64,000 nt of DNA, taken from Synechococcus sp. WH 7805 (GTDB lineage: Bacteria > Cyanobacteriota > Cyanobacteriia > PCC-6307 > Cyanobiaceae). The first letter of the stretch is position 1. Every line of letters begins with the position of its first letter. The position numbers and the translations under genes are program-made. Below, one piece after another: positions 39,616 to 50,401 of the stretch. Location of the stretch: positions 2,085,455-2,149,454 of the forward strand of contig NZ_CH724168.1 in assembly GCF_000153285.1 (NCBI RefSeq). Direction: 5' to 3'. The notes below the pieces were generated by a model that saw nothing but the letters and a program-made list of their open reading frames with translations, was not told where the DNA came from and ran no database searches.

Positions 39616-40245
39616 GTGTTCTCCCGTTTTGCTGCAGGCGCTCTCGCCGCCGCTTCCATCTCCACTCTGGCTGTCGCCGCTGAAGCTGGCACCAAGCACC
39701 CCGTGCGCTGGGTGTCCGGTGGTGCTGTCTGGACCACCAAGTCCAATGCTTTCAAAAAGTTCTTCATGGACGGTGAAATCACCGATCGTGCTCTTCAAGC
39801 CGGTATCAACAACTCCGGTTGGACTGCCGACGAAATCCAAGAAGGCATGACCAAGACCTATGAAGTGGATCTGGTGGGTGTGTCCCGCTTCCTCTACTCC
39901 AAGGATGGTGTCGCATTCCTGGATGATCAGACCCGTTCCTACTTCCCTTACTGGCAGAAGAAGAAGACCGCTGTTGTGGCTCTTCGTTCCGCCATCATCC
40001 TCGACGCTGCTGACGGCAAGATCTCCTCTGCCGGCATCATGAAGCAGCTGCCCGTTGCCTTCCGTCTGAACGACAACGGCTCTTCCGATGGTTCTCAGAA
40101 CGTCTGCAAGGACGGCCTCGATGGCGCTCAGTCCACCTCCCTGCTGTCTTGGTACGTGTTCCTGCCCGCTTGCGTGCAGGCCAACCAGATTCTCCCTGCA
40201 GCTCCCGCTCCTCGCTCTGCCGCTCCTGTTCGCGGTCTGTGGTGA
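39616..40245 (+). CDS. Secreted DUF1400-like protein
   Basis: A 209-residue protein with a short signal peptide (RFAAGALAAASISTLAVAAEA) and a soluble domain. The stretch SRFLYSKDGVAFL and AVVALRSAIILDAADGKIS resembles the DUF1400 domain usually fused to an alpha/beta hydrolase in cyanobacteria; here it stands alone. Codon use is strongly biased to a few codons, suggesting high expression. GTG 39616 is the only start in frame; an ATG at 39593 is out of frame by one base. A weak promoter (TTGGCA at 39560, TAAGTT at 39583) would put the mRNA start near 39595, in favour of GTG. Confidence 0.65.
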   Translation: MFSRFAAGALAAASISTLAVAAEAGTKHPVRWVSGGAVWTTKSNAFKKFFMDGEITDRALQAGINNSGWTADEIQEGMTKTYEVDLVGVSRFLYSKDGVAFLDDQTRSYFPYWQKKKTAVVALRSAIILDAADGKISSAGIMKQLPVAFRLNDNGSSDGSQNVCKDGLDGAQSTSLLSWYVFLPACVQANQILPAAPAPRSAAPVRGLW

Positions 40246-40281
40246 TCCTTTGAAATCTACGGATTTCAATTCGCTTCTCCA

Positions 40282-40309
40282 ATCCTCGGCTCTGCCGGGG
40301 ATTTTTTTA
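40282..40309 (+). terminator. Terminator after the DUF1400-like gene
   Basis: ATCCTCGGC, loop TCT, GCCGGGGAT (one T-G pair) followed by seven Ts. Confidence 0.85.
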
Positions 40310-40315
40310 TGCCGA

Positions 40316-42595
40316 TCAGCAACGGCGACCATCAAGCCGCCAGTGCTGCAGCCGCATGGGCAGTTGTTGACCAACACGTTTCATCAGTTCTTTTTTCAAG
40401 GTGACGAGAGCGGAGGGATCGCCATTGGCGTGGTTTTCGAAGCTCACGCGGTAGGGCCGTCCGTCACCCAGCCAGCGATTCATCAAGGATTGATCCACGC
40501 GCAGGCTGGAGGATTCCTGCCAGTTGGTGCTTTCAATGGTCCAGCCGTTGTTCTCAAGTTGTTGTCTGAGTGCGTCACGCTCCGATCTCTGGCTGAGCCA
40601 GCGGGCTTCCAGTTCCTTCAGGTCATTCAGCTCATGGATGGCTTGAGGCGTTAGAGCCTCCTGGCTGTGCTCGAGGAGAGCCGACGCAGGGCCAAGTTCT
40701 GATTCACTCAGGAGAAGGCGTAGCCGGGCTCCTGTGGATGTTCGATTGGTGATAGCGGGCCAGTGCCGCATCAGTGTTGGCGACTTGAGATCGTCCTGAG
40801 TGAGGCGTCCACCGATCACCTCAAAGTTGTGGTTTTGGCTGAGAGCGTCAAGGGCCTGCAGGTTGCTCAGCAGGGAAGGGCGGTTCAAAGGATCCAGCAG
40901 CTCCAGCTGCGCTGCCAGACGCTGCTGATCGGATGCTGAAGCACACAGAATCAACACGCCTCCCTCCGAAACTGCCGCCAAGGGATCCAGGCTCCAGAGC
41001 AGGGATCGACCGCTGAGCATCAGGACTCGATCGGTACGGCTCCATTCGAGATCCGACCACAGGTGCTTGCGGAGGGTCTGGAGTCGCTCGCCGTCTCCTG
41101 CGAGTTGCCGTTGAAGCCAGCGCTCGAGCTGGGGTTGATCGGGCCCGCTGCTCACCAGAAGTGGGTGGGCATCCTCGGCTTCCGCTGCAGCAGCGAGCTG
41201 GGCTGCTCTGCGCTCCAGGTTCAGCTCCCGCCTCTGACCTTCCCAGCCCTGATGACTTGGAGCCCAGAACGCTTCTCCTTGAAGGGCATCCGGGAGGTAC
41301 TGCTGAGCCACCCAATGCTCCCGGAAGGCATGGGGATAGCGGTATCCCTGGCCATCGCCGAAAGCGTCCCCATCGCGGTTGGCATCCCTCAGGTGCGTAG
41401 GAACGTCCTGACGTTGGGCGGTGCGAACAGTTCGAAGAGCTTCGAAGAAGCCACCGGTGCTGTTGCTCTTGTCGGTGCAGGCCAGGTAGAGGGCAGCCTG
41501 AGCCAGGGGGTAGAGGCCTTCCGGCAGGCCAACGCGTTCAAAGGCGGCGGCACAGGCTTCCACTACCACCATGGCCTGCGGATCCGCCAGACCCACATCC
41601 TCGCCAGCAGAGATCAGCATCCGCCTAAAGATGAAGCGTGGATTCTCACCAGCCTCGATCATTCGAGCGAGCCAGAAGAGGGTGGCATCAGCATCGGAGC
41701 CCCGGATCGACTTGATGAAGGCACTGATCGTGTCGAAGTGTGCATCCCCCTGCTTGTCGTAGAGAACAGCCCTCTGCTGAATGGATTCCTCGGCAATTCC
41801 CAGATCAATTCGGATCACCCCGTTGTCATCCGCTGGGGTGCTCTCCACCGCCAGCTCAAGGGCATTCAGAAGACTGCGCGCATCGCCTGATGCCACGTCC
41901 ACCAGGTGGGCCGCGGCCTCCGGTTCGAGTTTGATATTGCGACCGCCGTAGCCACGCTCGGGATCTTTCAAGGCGCTGTCCAGGAGTTTGTTGAGGTCTT
42001 CCGGCGTGAGCGTCTGAAGCCGGAACAGACGGGAGCGGCTGACCAGTGCCTTGTTGACTTCGAAGTAAGGGTTTTCCGTGGTGGCCCCGATCAATGTGAG
42101 GGTGCCGTTCTCCACCCAAGGAAGGAGGGCATCTTGCTGTGCGCTGTTGAAGCGATGCACTTCATCGATGAACAGGATGGTGCGCAGTCCATGGCGTTCC
42201 AGCCGCTGTCCGGCTTCGCTCACTTCGGCACGGAGGTCTTTCACACCCGCGAGAACGGCATTGAGCGAACTGAAATGCGCTCTGGTGTGATTGGCAATGA
42301 TTCGGGCCAGGGTCGTTTTGCCGACGCCGGGTGGGCCATGAAGGATCAGATTGCCAACACGATCCGCGGCGATGGCACGGCGTAGTAATCGGCCCTCCGC
42401 GAGAATTGCTCCCTGTCCGACAAATTCATCGAGATTGCGCGGTCGCAAGCGATCAGCGAGAGGTGCTTGACGCCGCAGCAAAGCCTCCCGTTGATGACTG
42501 AATAGATCGGACTCCTGCGATCCGCTCAAGACCGTTTGATGTGCATGAGCCGATTCTTGCCCAAACAGCCCAGCGAGTTCCTGATTCGCGGTCAT
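40316..42595 (-). CDS. rarA: RarA/MgsA-type AAA+ ATPase with long C-terminal domain
   Basis: A 759-residue protein. The first ~450 residues are RarA (replication-associated recombination): Walker [10 protein letters not shown] at about 87-95, Walker [11 protein letters not shown] at 141-150, SRSRLFRL, and the MgsA_C tetramer region with [10 protein letters not shown]. RarA alone is about 430-450 residues. The last ~290 residues contain [16 protein letters not shown] and [23 protein letters not shown], like a SAM methyltransferase-type Rossmann fold without clear catalytic residues. RarA acts at stalled forks. The gene ends at the terminator of the convergent DUF1400-like gene. Confidence 0.9.
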   Translation of the reverse strand: MTANQELAGLFGQESAHAHQTVLSGSQESDLFSHQREALLRRQAPLADRLRPRNLDEFVGQGAILAEGRLLRRAIAADRVGNLILHGPPGVGKTTLARIIANHTRAHFSSLNAVLAGVKDLRAEVSEAGQRLERHGLRTILFIDEVHRFNSAQQDALLPWVENGTLTLIGATTENPYFEVNKALVSRSRLFRLQTLTPEDLNKLLDSALKDPERGYGGRNIKLEPEAAAHLVDVASGDARSLLNALELAVESTPADDNGVIRIDLGIAEESIQQRAVLYDKQGDAHFDTISAFIKSIRGSDADATLFWLARMIEAGENPRFIFRRMLISAGEDVGLADPQAMVVVEACAAAFERVGLPEGLYPLAQAALYLACTDKSNSTGGFFEALRTVRTAQRQDVPTHLRDANRDGDAFGDGQGYRYPHAFREHWVAQQYLPDALQGEAFWAPSHQGWEGQRRELNLERRAAQLAAAAEAEDAHPLLVSSGPDQPQLERWLQRQLAGDGERLQTLRKHLWSDLEWSRTDRVLMLSGRSLLWSLDPLAAVSEGGVLILCASASDQQRLAAQLELLDPLNRPSLLSNLQALDALSQNHNFEVIGGRLTQDDLKSPTLMRHWPAITNRTSTGARLRLLLSESELGPASALLEHSQEALTPQAIHELNDLKELEARWLSQRSERDALRQQLENNGWTIESTNWQESSSLRVDQSLMNRWLGDGRPYRVSFENHANGDPSALVTLKKELMKRVGQQLPMRLQHWRLDGRRC

Positions 42596-42619
42596 AATGC
42601 GCCCGACCGGAGATGAACC

Positions 42620-43726
42620 GTGCGAGCGCTATCTTCCTGCCTGGCCTTGGCACTAACCACCGTTGTACTCAGTGCCTGTGGCGGGAAGGGTGAGGCACAA
42701 AAACCCCTTCCTGAAGTTCAGCAGGCTGCGGTGACGGAGGCATCCTTCACTGACGACATCGATACGGTGAGCACGCTGGAGGCCAACGACCTGGTGCACC
42801 TCGCAGCGCAGGCCTCTGGGAGGGTCCTCCAACTCAATATTTCTCAAGGGGATGAGGTTCAGCCTGGTCAGTTGCTGATCACCTTGGATCAGGCTCAGGA
42901 GCAGGCCCGACTTGCCTCTTCCAGAGCTCAAGAGCAGAAGGATTTGCTTGAGCTCAAGCGTTATGAATTTCTTGTGCCTCAGGGTGCAGCTGAAGCGTCT
43001 GAGCGTGACCAGCGTCGCGCGATCTACATCGCCTCGCGTGCGCAAGTGCGTGCCCAGGAGGCCACCTTGGCTTACAGCAACCTGAGGTCTCCGATTGGAG
43101 GCACGGTTGCGGATGTCACCGTGAAGGTCGGTGATGTGGTGCGTTCGGGTGACCCGTTCACCAAGTTGATTCGCAACAACACCCTTGAAGCGCGTGTGGA
43201 GATCCCATCCACCTCAGCAACCCGTGTGAAGGTGGGCTTGCCGGTGCTTCTCAGCCTTCCCGGCAGCGACGAGGTGCTGGCGAAAAGCACCGTGAGTTCG
43301 GTGGACCCCAATATCTCCTCGGAGACTCAGGCTCTGCTTGCTCTGGCTGTGTTTCCTAACCCTGATGGGAAGCTGCGCAACGGGCAACGCTTGCGAACGC
43401 GTTTGCAGCTTGAGGAACGCAAGGAGCCTTCGGTGCCTTTTTCTGCTGTGACCCAGTCATCGGGTCAGAGCTTTGTGTTTCGGCTTGGCAGCTTCAAGCA
43501 ACTTGAGGCTCAGCCTGGAAAAGCCGATATAGCCCGTATCAAAAAGGGAATCAAAGCCGGCAAGATTCCTTCCACAACACTGTTTGCTCTGCAGACTCCG
43601 GTCAATCTTGGGTCTCTTCAGAACAACCGTTATCCCGTTACGAAGGGATTGAAACTCGGTGAGAAGGTGATCACAAGCAACTTACTTAGCTTGCGTCATG
43701 GTGTGCCCGTGAAGGTCAAGAGCTGA
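42620..43726 (+). CDS. RND efflux periplasmic adaptor lipoprotein
   Basis: A 368-residue membrane fusion protein of the AcrA/HlyD class. The lipobox LSAC (Cys 20) after a short signal peptide means it is anchored to the inner membrane by lipid. The lipoyl-like half motifs HLAAQASGRVLQLNIS and LRSPIGGTVADVTV flank a coiled-coil hairpin (about 80-145). It connects the pump with an outer membrane duct. It is 11 bases from the RND gene. Confidence 0.93.
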   Translation: MRALSSCLALALTTVVLSACGGKGEAQKPLPEVQQAAVTEASFTDDIDTVSTLEANDLVHLAAQASGRVLQLNISQGDEVQPGQLLITLDQAQEQARLASSRAQEQKDLLELKRYEFLVPQGAAEASERDQRRAIYIASRAQVRAQEATLAYSNLRSPIGGTVADVTVKVGDVVRSGDPFTKLIRNNTLEARVEIPSTSATRVKVGLPVLLSLPGSDEVLAKSTVSSVDPNISSETQALLALAVFPNPDGKLRNGQRLRTRLQLEERKEPSVPFSAVTQSSGQSFVFRLGSFKQLEAQPGKADIARIKKGIKAGKIPSTTLFALQTPVNLGSLQNNRYPVTKGLKLGEKVITSNLLSLRHGVPVKVKS

Positions 43727-43737
43727 GGATTTAAATA

Positions 43738-46700
43738 ATGTCTGCATCCAATAATTTCATCACGCGACCGGTTCTCACCACGGTCTGCAGCATTCTCATC
43801 GTGATCGTTGGCCTGATCGCCATTCCGATTCTGCCGATTGAAAACCTTCCGGATATTGCTCCTCCGACGGTGAAGGTAAGAGCGACCTACACCGGTGCTG
43901 ATGCGGTGTCAGTTGAAGAAGGTGTCACCACCGTTCTAGAGCAGCAGATCAATGGTGTGGAAAACATGGACTTTATTAAGTCCAACAGTTCTTCCGATGG
44001 TGTGAGTGCCATTGATGTGGCTTTTGCGAGCGGCACGGACGGCGATATCAATCAGGTGAACGTCCAAAACAGGGTGTCGTTGGCAGAGCCTCAGCTACCT
44101 GAAGAAGTGCGAAAGGCCGGAGTAACCGTTAATAAGGCGTCCAACTCAATCCTTTTGGTTTACAACTTCGGAAGTGCTGATCCCGAGCAGATTCTTTATA
44201 GCGCTGAAACCATCAGCGGCCTGCTTGATCTCAAGCTCACTGATTCGATCAAAAGGGTTACAGGCGTGGGTGATCTCACTTACTTCGGTAACCGAAAACT
44301 GGCCTTCCGCCTTTGGCTCGATCCGAACAAATTGTCCGTATTCGGTCTCACTTCAACCGATGTTGTGAATCAACTCACCAGTCAGAACCGACTGGTGCCA
44401 GCTGGGCAAGTTGGCGGTGAGCCCTCACCGAAAGGTCAGGAATTCACATTCACTGTTCAGCTTCAAGGGCGCCTGCGCAGTGTTGAGGAATTCGAGAACA
44501 TGATTGTGCGCACGGCTGATGAAGGCGGAATTGTGCGTCTCCGCGACGTGGGCAGCGTGCAATTGGGTGGTGAATCCTATGCGGTTAGCGCAACTGATCT
44601 CCAGGGAGTGCCATCGGTGGGCCTCGCTGTTTATCAGCTCACAGGCAGCAACGCCCTGGAAGTGTCAGATGGGGTCAAGAAGGTGCTGGCGGAGTTCGAA
44701 AAGTCCATGCCCATCGGCATGAAGATGGAGAAGATCTACGACAATACCGATTTCATTACCGCATCAATTAAAGGAGTTGTGAATTCCCTCCGGGATGCTG
44801 TGATTCTGGTGGTGCTGATTCTCTTTCTGTTTCTGCAGAACTGGAAGGCCACCTTGGTTCCTGGAATTGCAATTCCGGTCGCACTGATTGGAACCTTCGG
44901 GCTGGTTTTGGCCTTTGGTTTTTCGCTGAATCAGCTCACCCTCTTCGGTCTTGTGTTGGCAACAGGTCTCGTCGTTGATGATGCGATCACGGTGATTGAA
45001 GACACCTCCACCAAAAAGTCGGAGGGGCTGAGCGCACTTGAAGCGGCCAAATCCACAATGGATGAGTTGTTCTCAGCCATCATCGCCACCTCTCTTGTGA
45101 AGTTCGCAGTGTTCTTGCCAGTGCTCTTCTTCCCAGGAGCCACGGGAACGATCTACAAGCAATTCGCTGCCACGGTGATTTTCTCGATCGCTATATCCAC
45201 CTTCAACGCCCTCACCTTCTCGCCGATGCTTTCGGCCCTTTTGCTGGCGCGCGAATCAAAAGATCCCGGACGCAAGGTGTACGCCATCGCCGGAACCGTG
45301 ATCGGATTCATCTACGGACTTCTTGTGGTGGGTGATGGTGCGGCGCTTGTGTTGGTGCCGACCATCGTTGGCGCCCTGATCGGGCTGCTGCTGTCCCGCT
45401 TCCTTCAACGTGAAGCTGTTCTCCCCTTCACCATTGGTGGAGCCATTGCCGGGTTGGTGCTCGTGGGTGTGAGCCGGATTCTTCCGGTGATTTTCTATCC
45501 CGCCCTGGGCCTCACTCTGGGGTGGTTCACGCCCGTGATTTTCGCCAACTTCAATCGCTTCTATGCGGCGATGGAAACCCGCTATTCCTCCGCCTTGAAC
45601 TGGGCCCTGGGTTCACGCCGGCTTGTGATGGGGATTCTCGGCGTTGGCATCCTCCTTACCGCTGTTGCGTTCCGAGCGATCCCTGGGGGGTTCGTCCCGA
45701 TTGAGGATCAGGGGTACGCCATCGGAGTTGTTCAGGCTCCTGAGGGCGTGTCCACTCAAGTGACTGAAGCCATCAACCAGAAGGTGGCCGCTGTCTTGAG
45801 AACAGAAAAAGACATCACAGCCGCATCGGTGTTCAGCGGAGCCAGTCTTGATGGAAACAGCCCGAATAAGGGTCTGTTCTTCTTTGGCACGAAGAATTGG
45901 TCTGATCGCAAGGAGAGGGATCAGAACGTCGGCGCCATCGTGGAGCGACTCAATCAGAAATTGGCTGCCTCCGTCGATGGTGCTCGGGTCATCGTGGTTG
46001 AACCTCCTGCCATTCCTGGCTATGGAACCGGAGGCGGTTTTGAATTCCAGTTGCTGGATCAAAGCGGGGGTGCTTACAACCTTGCTGATCTCTATGCCAC
46101 CGCTGGACGCCTCGTGCAGGCAGGTAATGCCGATTCTGATCTCAACAGGGTGTACACCCTGTTCGCTCCTGAGTCTCCCCAGATCGAGATCAAGGTTGAT
46201 CGTGAGCGCATGGCCGCTGTTGATGTGGACTTTGGCTCTGCGATGCAGACCTTCAGTGTCAATTTCGGAGGCTTGTATGTGAACGACACCTTCCAAGAAG
46301 GCAAGGTGCGCCGCGTTTATGTGCAAGCTGATGCTCAAAGTCGGGCCACACCAGAGAAACTTTCATCGATCTACGTGAAGGATCTGAGCGGCAAACAGAT
46401 TCCCCTATCTGAGTTCTTCACGGTTCGCGAGACCCTTGGACCGACGGTGGTTCCACATTTCAACCTTTACCGGGCCATCAAGATTGAGGGCACACCAGCT
46501 GCTGGCAAGAGCTCAGGCCAGGCGATCACCGCCATGAAAGGCACCTTTGAAACACTGAATCCCCAGGGGCTCGGTTTCGACTGGACAGGTATCTCTCGAG
46601 AAGAGGTCAAGGCGGGTGCACTCGCGGTGGTGATTTTCGCCCTTGGCATCCTGGCGGTGTATCTGGTGCTCTCGGCTCAGTACGAAAGCTATTCGGATCC

Positions 46701-47145
46701 TTTGATCATCCTGATGACGGTTCCAACGGCAATGCTCGGGGCCCTGGCCTTTCTGGCGCTGCGCGGTGAGGTGCTCAATGTTTATGCGCAGGTGGGTCTG
46801 GTGATGCTGATTGGGCTCGCTGCCGGTAACGGCATCTTGATCGTGGACATGGCCAACCAACGCATGCAGGCCGGTGCCAATGCTCTGGAAGCGGCTCGCT
46901 ATGCCGCAGGATCCAGGCTCAGGCCGATTTTGATGACGGCGATTTCATCGCTGTTCGGCTTTATTCCGCTCGTTTTTGCCAGTGGTGCCGGTGCTAGGAG
47001 TCAAACCTCTCTCGGTGCCGTGGTGTTCGGCGGTCTGTTGATCGCCACAGTGTTGTCTCTGTTTGTCGTCCCAGTCTTCTACGTCGTGATGAAGACCCTG
47101 TTGGGTCAGGCAGAGGGGCAGGCTGACGCGGAGGTCAGCGCATGA
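43738..47145 (+). CDS. RND efflux pump (AcrB/HAE1 family) with extra membrane insertion
   Basis: A 1135-residue inner membrane pump, longer than E. coli AcrB (about 1050). It has the N-terminal RPVLTTV segment, the GLVVDDAITVIED motif in TM4 with the proton-relay Asp pair, and the conserved GTPAAGKSSGQA region. An insertion of about 90 residues (roughly 508-600) adds three or four hydrophobic stretches between TM6 and the amphipathic helix (FANFNRFYAAME). Substrate is unknown. No TolC gene is adjacent. Confidence 0.94.
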   Translation: MSASNNFITRPVLTTVCSILIVIVGLIAIPILPIENLPDIAPPTVKVRATYTGADAVSVEEGVTTVLEQQINGVENMDFIKSNSSSDGVSAIDVAFASGTDGDINQVNVQNRVSLAEPQLPEEVRKAGVTVNKASNSILLVYNFGSADPEQILYSAETISGLLDLKLTDSIKRVTGVGDLTYFGNRKLAFRLWLDPNKLSVFGLTSTDVVNQLTSQNRLVPAGQVGGEPSPKGQEFTFTVQLQGRLRSVEEFENMIVRTADEGGIVRLRDVGSVQLGGESYAVSATDLQGVPSVGLAVYQLTGSNALEVSDGVKKVLAEFEKSMPIGMKMEKIYDNTDFITASIKGVVNSLRDAVILVVLILFLFLQNWKATLVPGIAIPVALIGTFGLVLAFGFSLNQLTLFGLVLATGLVVDDAITVIEDTSTKKSEGLSALEAAKSTMDELFSAIIATSLVKFAVFLPVLFFPGATGTIYKQFAATVIFSIAISTFNALTFSPMLSALLLARESKDPGRKVYAIAGTVIGFIYGLLVVGDGAALVLVPTIVGALIGLLLSRFLQREAVLPFTIGGAIAGLVLVGVSRILPVIFYPALGLTLGWFTPVIFANFNRFYAAMETRYSSALNWALGSRRLVMGILGVGILLTAVAFRAIPGGFVPIEDQGYAIGVVQAPEGVSTQVTEAINQKVAAVLRTEKDITAASVFSGASLDGNSPNKGLFFFGTKNWSDRKERDQNVGAIVERLNQKLAASVDGARVIVVEPPAIPGYGTGGGFEFQLLDQSGGAYNLADLYATAGRLVQAGNADSDLNRVYTLFAPESPQIEIKVDRERMAAVDVDFGSAMQTFSVNFGGLYVNDTFQEGKVRRVYVQADAQSRATPEKLSSIYVKDLSGKQIPLSEFFTVRETLGPTVVPHFNLYRAIKIEGTPAAGKSSGQAITAMKGTFETLNPQGLGFDWTGISREEVKAGALAVVIFALGILAVYLVLSAQYESYSDPLIILMTVPTAMLGALAFLALRGEVLNVYAQVGLVMLIGLAAGNGILIVDMANQRMQAGANALEAARYAAGSRLRPILMTAISSLFGFIPLVFASGAGARSQTSLGAVVFGGLLIATVLSLFVVPVFYVVMKTLLGQAEGQADAEVSA

Positions 47146-47435
47146 GCAAAGCTCCTGCTGGCAAGGAGTCAGGCACTCCTCCTGGATTCAATGGATTCAA
47201 GGTGCTCTGGGCGGCGTTCATCGGTGCCGGCATCGGCGTTGTGCTGGCGTTGTTCCTTGAAACTTTTATCCGCAACACCCCAGCAGATCTTTCCAAAAAT
47301 CGACTCCTTTACCTCTACGGAGTGGTGGTGGCATCTGCGGCTCTGTTCGGCTCATCCATCGAGAGCATGCGCCAGCTGCAGGAAGCGTCACCTGAAAAGG
47401 AGTATCGCCAAAAGCAACGCGCTCCTCGCGGCTAA
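47142..47435 (+). CDS. Small membrane protein in the RND operon
   Basis: A 97-residue protein with two hydrophobic segments ([19 protein letters not shown] and LLYLYGVVVASAALFGS) and a basic tail (KEYRQKQRAPRG). The ATG overlaps the RND stop (ATGA), so it is translated with the pump. It may be an accessory subunit; the family is unknown to me. Confidence 0.75.
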   Translation: MSKAPAGKESGTPPGFNGFKVLWAAFIGAGIGVVLALFLETFIRNTPADLSKNRLLYLYGVVVASAALFGSSIESMRQLQEASPEKEYRQKQRAPRG

Positions 47436-47460
47436 AAAAAAGCCCCCCTCTCGGGAGGCA
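47436..47460 (-). terminator. Terminator after pgm
   Basis: On the minus strand GCCTCCC, loop GAGA, GGGGGGC (one mismatch) followed by eight Ts. It begins 28 bases past the pgm stop and ends at the convergent small gene's stop. Confidence 0.8.
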
Positions 47461-47488
47461 GTGTGCTCATTTCGATGAACAGGCTTGA

Positions 47489-49174
<1,686 letters not shown>

Positions 49175-49259
49175 CTAAACACGCCTGAACGCAAGACGGG
49201 TGTTCGGCACAACCAGTTGTCGCAGCTACCTTTCTTTCACGTGCGGGTTCCCATGCCTC

Positions 49260-49499
49260 ATGCAGATCGATCACCCCAACGCCGAACCGCTCTCTGATAA
49301 GCAAAAGGCAGTGCTTGATGGGTTTCGCAAACGTCTGGAATCCATGGTGTCCAGCCATGGCCTCACCAGTGATGATATGAATGAGTTGATCCGGGATCTG
49401 AAAAGCAACCCCCTGATCAGCGCACAGTTGCTGGAAGAAGCTCGTTCAGAGGTGACTCGGCTTCTTCCCGGTCAGCGCTTTAGTTTTGATTGGTCATAA
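49260..49499 (+). CDS. Conserved hypothetical protein (79 residues)
   Basis: A small, soluble, helical protein: SDKQKAVLDGFRKRLESMV, then LTSDDMNELIRDLKSNPLIS, ending in LLPGQRFSFDW. I do not recognise it. ATG 49260 is chosen; the upstream frame is not protein-like. It is divergent from pgm. Confidence 0.65.
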   Translation: MQIDHPNAEPLSDKQKAVLDGFRKRLESMVSSHGLTSDDMNELIRDLKSNPLISAQLLEEARSEVTRLLPGQRFSFDWS

Positions 49500-49504
49500 G
49501 ACCC

Positions 49505-49882
49505 TCAGGCCTTACCTGGAAATTGAGGGGTTTGTTGTTGGGGCTTGACCGGTTTGGCGCAAACCACGGTGAGGCGCCGCGCTGGACTGTCGATCCTGTC
49601 GCGGCGTTGGAACGTGTTGGTATCCACTGCGGTCGAGGCCTGGATCAGTTCCCACACGGCGTCCTTGCAGGCAGCGGGCAGCCGCGGGTGATCCATCATT
49701 GGGTCTGCTGTTAATCGAGTGCGCTCGCAGCTCCCGGTCTCGTTCTCACGCGAACACTCGTAGGCGAGCAGCTGAAGGGTGCGCAGCTCCTCTTTTGTGG
49801 GGAAAGGAACGTACTTAACATTTGCCTGAGCGGCGGGAACCCTCAACACCGCGAGGCTGAGCAGAAGAGTCAGGAAGCGCAA
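49505..49882 (-). CDS. Exported hypothetical protein with four cysteines
   Basis: About 125 residues. An N-terminal signal peptide (RFLTLLLSLAVLRVPAAQA) precedes a soluble domain with Cys in YECSRENETGSCERT, AACKDAVW and VVCAKP, which may form two disulfides. I start at TTG 49882; an open frame extends further upstream to 50014. It lies downstream of a decayed hydrolase gene. Confidence 0.6.
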   Translation of the reverse strand: MRFLTLLLSLAVLRVPAAQANVKYVPFPTKEELRTLQLLAYECSRENETGSCERTRLTADPMMDHPRLPAACKDAVWELIQASTAVDTNTFQRRDRIDSPARRLTVVCAKPVKPQQQTPQFPGKA

Positions 49883-49904
49883 GGTGAGGTGCAGATCGAG
49901 AATG

Positions 49905-50401
49905 TCATTCTGCCTCTGATCTCCAACAATCGGATGCTTTGAGAATCGCCTGACAAGCTCCTGCCACAGCGTCTTTGAGTGCAGGGATGTGGTGCTTGAA
50001 GCCGTGTTCGGCACCAGCGATCCACACCATGCTGCTCGATTCGGAGAGTGTCAGCCCCGCGATCAGGTTCTTGCTCCGTAGCGGTCTTCCTCCTCCTGAA
50101 TGATGACGACGGGCCCGTGGATGTGTTCGAGGTGGCTGAGCCGCTCCCAGTGATTTGCCGACGAGGATCGAGGGGCTGTTGCTCGCTCGACGTAAGCGCT
50201 GGCAACGACGGACGAGCTGGTCGCAAACATCATCCACCTGCGGGTCGGTCAGTTTGTGTTGGGTCTGATTGATGGCCTGGCCTTTGAAATCGTTCCCGAT
50301 CGCGTGATAGCCGGCAGCAAAGAATGTTCGTGCGATTCCTGCGTTGGCTGAACTCCAGCAGGGGGCGCACTTCCCTTTTCAGCCGATGCCAAAGCAATGG
50401 C
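49905..50401 (-). pseudogene. Decayed alpha/beta-hydrolase gene
   Basis: No single frame is open, but parts in different frames join into an alpha/beta hydrolase: FFAAGYHAIGNDFKGQA (oxyanion-strand region), then SILVGKSLG (nucleophile elbow), then in the next frame HLEHIHGPVVIIQEEEDRYGA (acid strand), then in the first frame WIAGAEHGFKHH (His loop). At least two frameshifts are needed, and a TGA interrupts the N-terminal part. A TGA at 49905 ends it. It lies directly after the phospholipase-D-like gene. Sequencing error is possible but would require several in a short span. Confidence 0.7.

Noticed and set aside
39469-40377. 302-codon minus-strand frame opposite the DUF1400-like gene
   Set aside because: Gly/Asp/His-rich antisense of a strongly codon-biased gene; it crosses the terminator at 40282.
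41063-41890. 275-codon plus-strand frame opposite rarA
   Set aside because: It is the antisense shadow of a well-supported gene; residues show no domain and track the GC-rich codon positions.
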